This document shows positions 36,668 through 44,497 of a stretch of DNA of 53,621 nucleotides, one piece after another. Each line of letters starts with the position of its first letter. Within the stretch, counting starts at the first letter, position 1. Origin of the DNA: an uncultured Eubacteriaceae bacterium (lineage in GTDB: Bacteria > Bacillota > Clostridia > Lachnospirales > CAG-274). The stretch lies in contig CAMTZM010000014.1 in assembly GCA_947086655.1 (NCBI GenBank), positions 1 to 53,621 of the forward strand. The letters run 5' to 3'. A model generated the notes under the pieces. It saw only the letters and a program-made list of their open reading frames with translations. It had not been told where the DNA came from and made no database searches. A program made the translations under genes and the position numbers.

Positions 36668-37018
36668 TGGAGGTGAGGGGAATCGAACCCCTGTCCGAAA
36701 ACCCGTCAGCAAAGCTTTCTCCCATCAAAGCCTGTCGCTTAAAATTCCCGAAAATCTGCCGCGGCAGGCAGAAACAGAACTTCGGTAGCTTCATAAATCT
36801 TTTTTTATCTCAAAGCTTTGATAAAAAAGTGCCCTGCTAAGTCGACGCCGGTATCTTTATATGCAGGAATACAAAGACCGACGGCTGCCATTAATTAGGC
36901 AGCGTAAGATAAATTATTGTTATCGTTTATTTTTTATAATTTCGGCTTTATTACGCAGTTGCCGGCTGCGGATGGCTTACTCTGCCTTCAAAATCCCCGT
37001 CGAAACCATTGCACCCCC
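36668..37018 (-). ncRNA. ssrA: Transfer-messenger RNA (tmRNA)
   Basis: 351 nt. 5' GGGGGTGCAATGGTTTCGACGGGG and 3' GGACAGGGGTTCGATTCCCC-TCACCTCC are the hallmark ends and form the tRNA-like domain (7-bp acceptor stem with one G-T). The tag reading frame ends NDNNNLSYAA followed by TAA (36895-36897); the resume codon just before is not certain. CCA is not encoded. Rescues stalled ribosomes and tags the product for proteolysis together with SmpB, which is not in the window. Confidence 0.97.
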
Positions 37019-37030
37019 ATAATGGAAAGT

Positions 37031-37059
37031 ATTATAATATATATTAAAACCTAATGCAA
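37031..37059 (-). promoter_or_regulatory. Sigma-A promoter of ssrA
   Basis: Minus strand TTGCAT (37059-37054), 17-nt spacer, TATAAT (37036-37031), placing the start close to the mature 5' end at 37018. Confidence 0.88.
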
Positions 37060-37115
37060 GTAAATTAAATAAAATTTAATATATATGTAATATAATTTTA
37101 TCCGATATTTAAGTT

Positions 37116-37169
37116 TATATTCAATTTTTATATACTTTATAAACTATTTGTATATAAAAATTGAATATA
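37116..37169. repeat. Perfect 20-bp-arm hairpin
   Basis: TATATTCAATTTTTATATAC and its exact reverse complement are separated by 14 bp. It stands between the ssrA promoter and family B copy 2. No T-run follows on either strand, so a terminator role is unlikely. Confidence 0.75.
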
Positions 37170-37178
37170 GTTTTTAGC

Positions 37179-37273
37179 AGTCAAAGACTATTCGCATTTT
37201 TGCTTTGCAAAAATACTGATAGCCGACGGAGTAAGCGTGAGCTTTTCCTCTCAATTACTCCGTCGGTTAAATA
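37179..37273 (+). repeat. Dispersed palindrome, family B copy 2
   Basis: GTCAAAGACTATTCGC, hairpin ATTTTTGC-TTT-GCAAAAAT, then CCGACGGAGTAA ... TTACTCCGTCGG (37223-37266) and GTTAAATA. The reverse complement of its first half matches copy 3 at 28756-28814. It ends 19 bp before the ATG of the next gene. Confidence 0.7.
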
Positions 37274-37291
37274 ATTAAGGAGACAACTTTA

Positions 37292-38074
37292 ATGTATAAA
37301 TATAAATTAACCGAAAAAGATATAATACTTGCCATAGACGATAGCTTTGAGGGATTGCTTTGCGCTGTATTTTATTGTTTTAAAACAAAAACCATGCCTA
37401 TAAATATAATAGAAAATGATAAACTTCAATTAAACATGGTTTTTGAATATAAAATTATAAAAACCGATTATGAAAAGGCTTATCGGGTGGCTAAATCAAT
37501 AAAAAACAATATAAAAGGATATGTATACCAAAACGCATATAAAGCATTTTTAAATCCAGATGAAAACCGCCTTATAAAAATTTTAAAATATATATGCCTT
37601 GCCTTTAATGTAGGAAAAAATGTGGACAATTATAAAACTAAACCTTATGTATTGGACGTTCTTAAAATGAGCCGCCATGCTAAAGGAGAAGCCCACTTAT
37701 TTTTAGGATTTATACGTTTTATAAAAACTAAAGAAAATATATATTATTGTAAAATCGAACCTGAATGCGATGTACTTGTTTTAATATCCCATCATTTTCA
37801 AGATAGACTTAAAAATGAAAAATGGATTATACACGATATGAAAAGAAAAAAAGCCGCCGTATATAATGGCAGCTCTTTTATAATAACTGATATAAACTTC
37901 AATATTAATATAGAAAAAGCCGACGATGAAAAATTTTATACAAATTTATGGAAAGAATTTTATAAAACAATATCGGTAGAAAATAGAGAAAACCCCAAAC
38001 TTAAAAGAAATATGATGCCTAAAAAATACAGAAAATACATGACTGAGTTTGATAATATAGAAAACTATGATTAA
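37292..38074 (+). CDS. DUF4130-family (TIGR03915) protein, putative DNA metabolism
   Basis: 260 residues. IILAIDDSFEGLLCAVFYCF near the start, VLDVLKMSRHAKGEAHLFLGFIRF in the middle, and MMPKKYRKYMTEF at the end are the characteristic segments. The family is usually encoded beside a radical-SAM partner (TIGR03916), which is absent here. No activity is proven. ATG with AAGGAG 11 nt upstream. Single gene. Confidence 0.8.
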   Translation: MYKYKLTEKDIILAIDDSFEGLLCAVFYCFKTKTMPINIIENDKLQLNMVFEYKIIKTDYEKAYRVAKSIKNNIKGYVYQNAYKAFLNPDENRLIKILKYICLAFNVGKNVDNYKTKPYVLDVLKMSRHAKGEAHLFLGFIRFIKTKENIYYCKIEPECDVLVLISHHFQDRLKNEKWIIHDMKRKKAAVYNGSSFIITDINFNINIEKADDEKFYTNLWKEFYKTISVENRENPKLKRNMMPKKYRKYMTEFDNIENYD

Positions 38075-38436
38075 ACATAGTTTTCTATAAAGCCAATCTT
38101 GAAATTTACAATATATCATCAAATATAACTCTGTTATCTCTTGCCTATATACCTATTTTCGCTTTTGGAAATATATATTTTATTTGCAGTTATTTTTTTG
38201 TTTCTTAATTTACTATTATTTAATTATCTATTTTGTAAAAATTTTGATTTTAAGATGCACTATGGTAAAATCTATACAAATATATTGAATTGATATATAG
38301 GAAATGTTATACTTTATACAATAATTTATTGCATTTTTTTATAAAGGAGAGTGATTTTTTTTAAATATATACAATATTGTGTTTTTTTACCTATTTTATA
38401 CTTAACATTATACTTTAAGGAAAGGAAGTTTTTACT
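38075..38436 (+). other. Intergenic before the LRR gene pair
   Basis: AT-rich; carries the promoter at 38285-38313 and a long leader. The last 45 bp before the ATG are nearly the same as before the second LRR gene. Confidence 0.6.
38285..38313 (+). promoter_or_regulatory. Sigma-A promoter of the first LRR-dockerin gene
   Basis: TTGAAT (38285-38290), 17-nt spacer, TATACT (38308-38313); leader of about 117 nt. Confidence 0.7.
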
Positions 38437-40983
38437 ATGTATAAAAAAATTTTAAGCTTGTTTCTCTCTATTATTTTTACATTTACTAATTTTTCTGTTT
38501 TTCATGTAAGCGCTTTTGAAATTGATTTAGATATGACAGAAAATGTAACTGATTATTCTATCAACAGAGAAAGTACTGAAGAAAATAATATTATTGAATA
38601 TGCTGTCAGCGGAGGAAGTATTGAAGAAAATAATATTATTGAATATGCTGTTAGCGGAGGAAGTATTGAAGAAAATAATATTATTGAATATGCTGTTAGC
38701 GGAGGAAGTATCTATTTTGATAAATCTACCGGCGAAATTACTGATTGTGACCTTAGTGTTACAAGCGCTAATATCCCAAATAAAATAGAAGGGTTTAGCG
38801 TTACTTCTATTGGAAAGTCGGCATTTTATTTTTGTACCAGTTTAACCGAAATTTCAATCCCTAATAGCGTTTCTTATATTGGGGATTCTGCATTTCGTAA
38901 TTGCAGCAGTTTAACCGAAATTTCAATCCCTAACAGTGTTACCTCTATTGGGAAGGGCGCATTTTCTGATTGTACCAGTTTGTCTGAAATAACAATTCCT
39001 GACAGCATTTCTTCTATTGGGGATCGGGCATTTGATAGTTGTAGCAATTTAACTCAAATTATAATTCCTGACAGTGTTACTTTTATTGAGGATATGGCAT
39101 TTCGTAATTGCAGCAATTTAACTGAAATTTCAATCCCTAACAGCGTTTCTTCTATTGGGTATTCGGCATTTTGGGGTTGTACCAGTTTGTCTAAAATTTC
39201 AATCCCTAACAGCGTTTCTTCTATTGGGGGTGAGACATTTCGTAATTGCAACGATTTAACTGAAATTTCAATTCCCAACAGCGTTTCTTCTATTGGGTAT
39301 TCGGCATTTTGGGGTTGTACCAGTTTGTCTAAAATTTCAATCCCTAACAGCGTTTCTTCTATTGGGCCTTCGGCATTTCGAGGTTGTATCAGTTTGTCTA
39401 AAATTTCAATCCCTAACAGCGTTTCTTCTATTGGGAGTTTGGCATTTGCAGATTGCAACAATTTAACTGAAATTTCAATCCCTAACAATATTACTTCTAT
39501 TGGGAGTGGCGCATTTTCTGGTTGCAGCTTAAAAATAGTAAATTTTGCGGAAGATAATCCAAACTATTCTTTTAATGATGGAGCTTTATATAACAAAAAT
39601 AAAACAATATTATTGGGTCTTTTAATTATACCAAATAGTCAAAAATTTATAATCCCTAACAGCGTTTCTTCTATTGGGGGTGAGACATTTCGTAATTGCA
39701 ACGATTTAACTGAAATTTCAATTCCCAACAGCGTTTCTTCTATTGGGTATTCGGCATTTGAGGGTTGTACCAGTTTAACCAAAATTTCAATTCCCAACAG
39801 CGTTTCTTTTATTGATAGTTCGGCATTTTGGGGTTGTACCAGTTTAACCAAAATTTCAATTCCCAACAGTGTTTCTTCTATTGAAGATTCGGCATTTTGG
39901 GGTTGTACCAGTTTAACCAAAATTTCAATTCCCAACAGTGTTTCTTCTATTGAAGATTCGGCATTTTGGGGTTGTACCAGTTTAACCAAAATTTCAATTC
40001 CCAACAGCGTTTCTTCTATTGGGGATTCGACATTTCGTAATTGCAGCAGTTTAACCGAAATTTCAATCCCCGACAGTGTTTCTTCTATTGGGGATTGGGC
40101 ATTTGAGGATTGTACCAGTTTAACCGAAATTTCAATCCCCAGCAGTGTTTCTTCTATTGGGAATGGCGCATTTTCTGATTGTACCAGTTTGTCTGAAATA
40201 ACAATTCCTGACAGCGTTTCTTCTATTGGGGATTGGGCATTTGAGGGTTGTACCAGTTTGTCTGAAATAACAATTCCTGACAGCGTTTCTTCTATTGGGA
40301 ATGGCGCATTTTCTGATTGTACCAACGCAGTGTTCAAAATATATAAAGATTCCTATACTGATGAATATCTTAAAAAAGAAGGTATTAATTTTTTAAGAAT
40401 AGTTTATATAGATTATATTGTTGAGCATGTTGTCAGCGGAGGAAGCATTTATATTGATACTTATACAGGAACAATTGTTGATTGCGATAATATTGTTACA
40501 GGCTCAAGTATTACTATTCCTGACAAAATAAATGAAGTTGATGTTACAGCTATTAATAACATAGCATTTAAAAATTGTGATAATTTAGCGGAAATAACAA
40601 TCCCTAACAGTGTTACTTATATTGGAAATACAGCATTTGATTATTTTAATAAATTAATATTTAAAATATATAAAAATTCTTATGCCGATAAATATTTAAC
40701 TCAAAAAGGTATTAATTCTTCAAGAATAGTTTATATAGATGAAGAATATGAAAAAGAGCCAACATTAGGAGATATAGATGGAAATCCGGAATTTAATTTA
40801 AATGATGTTTCACTGCTTTTACAAAAAGTACTTAATCCAAATTTAAAACTTCCTATTGAGAAATTCGATAAATTTATGGATGTAATTGATGTTAATCATG
40901 ACGGAGAATTAACAGCTCTTGATATTTCATTGATATTACAAAAATTATTAAACAGTGATTTTGTATTGCCTTTTGAAAAGTAA
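38437..40983 (+). CDS. Secreted LRR_5 (BspA-like) repeat protein with C-terminal dockerin
   Basis: 848 residues. Signal peptide 1-27 (MYKKILSLFLS, ending HVSA). Three 15-residue repeats of the type EENNIIEYAVSGGSI (48-92), then about 20 LRR_5 repeats of 23 residues with consensus LTEISIPNSVSSIGDSAF-CS (about 115-640), interrupted once by an NFAEDNPNYSFNDGALYNKNKT capping insert. A second short block follows (about 665-745). The last 72 residues are a dockerin: GDIDGNPEFNLND is a weak first loop, DVNHDGELTALD a canonical calcium loop. LRR_5 proteins are adhesin-like; the dockerin would attach it to a cohesin-bearing partner. A tandem paralogue follows. Confidence 0.93.
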   Translation: MYKKILSLFLSIIFTFTNFSVFHVSAFEIDLDMTENVTDYSINRESTEENNIIEYAVSGGSIEENNIIEYAVSGGSIEENNIIEYAVSGGSIYFDKSTGEITDCDLSVTSANIPNKIEGFSVTSIGKSAFYFCTSLTEISIPNSVSYIGDSAFRNCSSLTEISIPNSVTSIGKGAFSDCTSLSEITIPDSISSIGDRAFDSCSNLTQIIIPDSVTFIEDMAFRNCSNLTEISIPNSVSSIGYSAFWGCTSLSKISIPNSVSSIGGETFRNCNDLTEISIPNSVSSIGYSAFWGCTSLSKISIPNSVSSIGPSAFRGCISLSKISIPNSVSSIGSLAFADCNNLTEISIPNNITSIGSGAFSGCSLKIVNFAEDNPNYSFNDGALYNKNKTILLGLLIIPNSQKFIIPNSVSSIGGETFRNCNDLTEISIPNSVSSIGYSAFEGCTSLTKISIPNSVSFIDSSAFWGCTSLTKISIPNSVSSIEDSAFWGCTSLTKISIPNSVSSIEDSAFWGCTSLTKISIPNSVSSIGDSTFRNCSSLTEISIPDSVSSIGDWAFEDCTSLTEISIPSSVSSIGNGAFSDCTSLSEITIPDSVSSIGDWAFEGCTSLSEITIPDSVSSIGNGAFSDCTNAVFKIYKDSYTDEYLKKEGINFLRIVYIDYIVEHVVSGGSIYIDTYTGTIVDCDNIVTGSSITIPDKINEVDVTAINNIAFKNCDNLAEITIPNSVTYIGNTAFDYFNKLIFKIYKNSYADKYLTQKGINSSRIVYIDEEYEKEPTLGDIDGNPEFNLNDVSLLLQKVLNPNLKLPIEKFDKFMDVIDVNHDGELTALDISLILQKLLNSDFVLPFEK
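38578..38712 (+). repeat. 45-bp tandem repeat, three copies, in the first LRR gene
   Basis: Three near-identical 45-bp units encode EENNIIEYAVSGGSI. The paralogue at 41334-41423 has two units, at the same distance (141 bp) from the start codon. Confidence 0.95.
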
Positions 40984-41020
40984 CTTATGATTTTGTTATT
41001 ATAACTTTAAAATTTACATA

Positions 41021-41108
41021 AAAGAGACGTTGATTAATTAAATAGTTTTGAAAGTTTATAATAAAAAATTTTTATTATAAACTATAAAATCAAATCAGCG
41101 TCTTCTTT
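41021..41108. repeat. Palindromic element, family C copy 2
   Basis: Outer arms AAAGAGACGTTGATT/AATCAGCGTCTTCTTT, inner perfect stem AGTTTATAATAAAAA/TTTTTATTATAAACT (41053-41083). It follows the first LRR gene and probably also acts as its terminator. The start of its left arm is repeated after the second LRR gene. Confidence 0.75.
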
Positions 41109-41192
41109 ACATTTTTAATAGAAATTTTATTACTTTTTCACTTTTTAATTATTTTATACTCAACTATACTTTAAGGAAAGGAAGTTTTTACT

Positions 41193-43334
41193 ATGTATAA
41201 AAAAATTTTAAGCTTGTTTCTCTCTATTATTTTTACATTTACTAATTTTTCTGTTTTTCATGTAAGCGCTTTTGAAATTGATTTAGATATGACAGAAAAT
41301 GTAACTGATTATTCTATCAACAGAGAAAGTACTGAAGAAAATAATATTATTGAATATGCTGTCAGCGGAGGAAGTATTGAAGAAAATAATATTATTGAAT
41401 ATGCTGTTAGCGGAGGAAGTATCTATTTTGATAAATCTACCGGCGAAATTACTGATTGTGACCTTAGTGTTACAAGCGCTAATATCCCAAATAAAATAGA
41501 AGGGTTTAGCGTTACTTCTATTGGGGATTATGCATTTGAGGGCTGCAGCAGTTTATCTGAAATTTCAATCCCTAACAGTGTTTCTTCTATTGAGGATTGG
41601 GCATTTGCAAGTTGTATCAGTTTAACCAAAATAGCAATTCCTAACAGCGTTTCTTCTATTGGTAATAGGACATTTGTAAATTGCAGCAGTTTAGTTAAAA
41701 TTTCAATCCCTGACAGCGTTTCTTCTATTGGTGATGAGGCATTTGTGGGTTGTACCAGTTTATCTGAAATTTCAATCCCTAACAGTGTTACTTCTATTAG
41801 TTATATGGCATTTTTAGATTGTAGCAGTTTATCTGAAATTTCAATCCCTAACAGTGTTACTTCTATTGGATATGGAGCATTTATAAATTGCAGCAATTTA
41901 GCCAAAATTTCAATTCCTAACAGCGTTACTTCTATTGGAGATTGGGCATTTTATGGTTGTAACTTAAAAACAGTAAATTTTGCGGAAGATAATCCAAATT
42001 ATTCTTTTTATGATGGTGCTTTATATAATAAAAATAGAACAACACTAATGCATCTTTTAATTATACCAAATAATCAAAAATTTGTAATCCCTAACAGCGT
42101 TACTTCTATTGAGGATAGGGCATTTTATGGTTGCAGCAGTTTATCTGAAATTACAATCCCTAACAGTGTTTCTTCTATTGGGGATAATGCATTTATTGGT
42201 TGTAATTTAAAAATAGTAAATTTTGCGGAAGATAATCCAAATTATTCTTTTTATGATGGTGCTTTATATAACAAAAATAGAACAACACTAATGCATCTTT
42301 TAATTATACCAAATAGTCAAAAATTTGTAATCCCTAATAGTGTTACTTCTATTGGTTATAGGGCATTTGATAGTTGTAGCAATTTAACTCAAATTATAAT
42401 TCCTGACAGTGTTACTTTTATTGAGGATATGGCATTTCGTAATTGCAGCAATTTAGCTGAAATTTCAATCCCTAACAGCGTTTCTTCTATTGGAGATAAG
42501 GCATTTTCTGATTGCAGCAGTTTAGCTGAAATTTCAATCCCTAACAGCGTTTCTTTTATTGGGGATAGTATATTTTCTGGTTGCAGCAGTTTAACCAAAA
42601 TTTCAATTTCCGACAACATTTCTTCTATTGGGGATAATACATTTTCTGGTTGCAGCAGTTTAACTAAAATAACAATTCCTAAAAATGTTTCTTCTATTGG
42701 GAATCATACATTTTCTGGTTGCAGCAGTTTGTCTGAAATAACAATCCCTAACAGCGTTTCTTCTATTGGGAATGGGACATTTGCGGATTGCAGCAGTTTA
42801 ACCAAAATTTCAATCCCTAAAAATGTTTCTTCTATTGGAAAGTCGGCATTTGTGGGTTGTACCAGTTTATCTGAAATTTCAATCCCTAACAGTGTTTCTT
42901 CTATCGGAAATTATGCATTTGATGGTTGCAGCAATTTGGCTGAAATTTTAATCCCTAAAAATGTTACTTCTATTGGAGATTCTGCATTTTCTGGTTGTAC
43001 TAACACAGTGTTTAAAATATATAAAAATTCCTATACTGATGAATATCTTAAAAAAGAAGGTATTAATTCTTCAAGAATAGTTTATATAGATGAAGAATAT
43101 GAAAAAGAGCCAACATTAGGAGATATAGATGGAAATCCGGAATTTAATTTAAATGATGTTTCACTGCTTTTACAAAAAGTACTTAATCCAAATTTAAAAC
43201 TTCCTATTGAGAAATTCGATAAATTTATGGATGTAATTGATGTTAATCATGACGGAGAATTAACAGCTCTTGATATTTCATTGATATTACAAAAATTATT
43301 AAACAGTGATTTTGTATTGCCTTTTGAAAAGTAA
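41193..43334 (+). CDS. Secreted LRR_5 (BspA-like) repeat protein with C-terminal dockerin, tandem paralogue
   Basis: 713 residues. The first 62 residues and the C-terminal 80 are essentially identical to the upstream gene, while the LRR tract is shorter and differently ordered (about 19-20 repeats with two NFAEDNPNYSFYDGALYNKNRT capping inserts). Two rather than three EENNIIEYAVSGGSI units. The dockerin is the same. Same AAGGAAAGGAAGTTTTTACT leader before the ATG. Interpretation: recent tandem duplication followed by recombination inside the repeats and possible gene conversion of the ends. Confidence 0.93.
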   Translation: MYKKILSLFLSIIFTFTNFSVFHVSAFEIDLDMTENVTDYSINRESTEENNIIEYAVSGGSIEENNIIEYAVSGGSIYFDKSTGEITDCDLSVTSANIPNKIEGFSVTSIGDYAFEGCSSLSEISIPNSVSSIEDWAFASCISLTKIAIPNSVSSIGNRTFVNCSSLVKISIPDSVSSIGDEAFVGCTSLSEISIPNSVTSISYMAFLDCSSLSEISIPNSVTSIGYGAFINCSNLAKISIPNSVTSIGDWAFYGCNLKTVNFAEDNPNYSFYDGALYNKNRTTLMHLLIIPNNQKFVIPNSVTSIEDRAFYGCSSLSEITIPNSVSSIGDNAFIGCNLKIVNFAEDNPNYSFYDGALYNKNRTTLMHLLIIPNSQKFVIPNSVTSIGYRAFDSCSNLTQIIIPDSVTFIEDMAFRNCSNLAEISIPNSVSSIGDKAFSDCSSLAEISIPNSVSFIGDSIFSGCSSLTKISISDNISSIGDNTFSGCSSLTKITIPKNVSSIGNHTFSGCSSLSEITIPNSVSSIGNGTFADCSSLTKISIPKNVSSIGKSAFVGCTSLSEISIPNSVSSIGNYAFDGCSNLAEILIPKNVTSIGDSAFSGCTNTVFKIYKNSYTDEYLKKEGINSSRIVYIDEEYEKEPTLGDIDGNPEFNLNDVSLLLQKVLNPNLKLPIEKFDKFMDVIDVNHDGELTALDISLILQKLLNSDFVLPFEK

Positions 43335-43389
43335 CTTATGATTTTGTTATTATAATTTTAAAATTTACATAAAAAAGACGTTGATTAAG

Positions 43390-43503
43390 TCAAGACTACG
43401 AAAACATTTGCATTTATATTCAGTGAGAGCTTAAAATCTCACTGAATATAAGAGTAAGTATCCCCTTAAAATAGCGATGGACTTTCTTCGTCGGTTAAAT
43501 AAT
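43390..43503 (+). repeat. Dispersed palindrome, family B copy 4
   Basis: AGACTACGAAAACATTTGC start, a 14-bp stem TATATTCAGTGAGA/TCTCACTGAATATA (43415-43450), then TAGCGATGGACTTTCTTCGTCGGTTAAATA, which matches copy 1. It follows a truncated family C arm after the second LRR gene. Confidence 0.65.
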
Positions 43504-43597
43504 TTTGAAATTTTATTTAGTTTTTAATTTCATAATATAAAAACTTGATTTTGTGCAAATTTTAATTTATATTTTAAAAATATAATTAACAGCATTA

Positions 43598-44497
43598 TTA
43601 ACAGAAAAAAAGTTCACCTATTTTGAGTATAAACCCATATTTTGTATATCCATATTTAAAAATCGTATATATCCTTACAGCTTTATTTTTATATAACAAT
43701 TCTCCGTATTTTTTGACTGCTTTAATACTTTCGTTTTCAAAATCTTTAAAGCAGTCATAAAAACTTAAAGCTTGTCTATATGTTTTAAACATTCTGTCTT
43801 TAGCGTCAAAAATTCTTGAAAAACTACTTTTTCTTGCTCCTATTTGATTAAAATTATGTTGTCTGTAATAAATTGTAGGTTCGTCTAAAAAGACAATATG
43901 CCCAAACGCTGCCGCTGTAAGCGCAATCCACCAGTCATGTACAAGCATATCGCTATTTTTGCCTTTTACTGCTAATTCCAATAATTTTTTATTTATCATA
44001 ACAGTACAGCCTGTTATACTATTTTGGCAAACAAGCCTTTTAATTGAAAATACCTTTTTATCAAGTCCCTGATACTTAAAAAATGAATTGCAAATTACTT
44101 CAAGTTTGCTGTTAGCTACCTTTAAATCAGTATGAACAAGAATAGGGGATAAGCTATAACTTTTTTCAGTTTCTTTCATTTTTTTAAGTGTATTTTCTAT
44201 TTTATTTTCAAACCAAAAATCATCTTGATCACAAAACATAATATAATCGGCTGAAACATATTCTAAAAGACGCAAAAAATTTTTACATAAGCCAAGTCTT
44301 TTATCTTCATCCTTTATAAGTACTATATTTTTAGGATAAAGTTTAACATACTTTTCTATAATTTCTATTGTATTGTCATTTGAGCCGTCATCTCTTATAA
44401 TAAGCCGCCAATCCTTAAAAGTTTGCTTTAAAATAGACTGTATTTGTTCTTCAATATACTTTCCGCCGTTATATGACGCAAGCAAAATATCAACCAT
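43598..44497 (-). CDS. Family 2 glycosyltransferase (rhamnosyltransferase-like)
   Basis: 299 residues, GT-A fold. VDILLASYNGGKYIEEQIQS start, RDDGSNDNT (about 35-43), the DXD-like CDQDDFW (about 89-95), and YYRQHNFNQIGAR near 225, which is common in rhamnosyl- and related transferases. Uses a nucleotide sugar and acts at the cytoplasmic membrane face on a growing polysaccharide. Its ATG follows the previous stop with no gap (TAAATG). Last gene of the polysaccharide operon. Confidence 0.92.
   Translation of the reverse strand: MVDILLASYNGGKYIEEQIQSILKQTFKDWRLIIRDDGSNDNTIEIIEKYVKLYPKNIVLIKDEDKRLGLCKNFLRLLEYVSADYIMFCDQDDFWFENKIENTLKKMKETEKSYSLSPILVHTDLKVANSKLEVICNSFFKYQGLDKKVFSIKRLVCQNSITGCTVMINKKLLELAVKGKNSDMLVHDWWIALTAAAFGHIVFLDEPTIYYRQHNFNQIGARKSSFSRIFDAKDRMFKTYRQALSFYDCFKDFENESIKAVKKYGELLYKNKAVRIYTIFKYGYTKYGFILKIGELFFC

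Noticed and set aside
38330..38436. Small gene after the AAAGGAG at 38342
   Set aside because: The GTG frame that follows has no coding character and runs out of frame through the LRR start.
38900..40330. Regular DNA repeats considered as a CRISPR array
   Set aside because: The repeats are in-frame coding units of 69 bp without unique spacers of constant length.
39054..40337. Long repetitive antisense reading frames inside the first LRR gene
   Set aside because: They are mirror products of the 69-bp LRR repeat; signal peptide, promoter and domains all lie on the plus strand.
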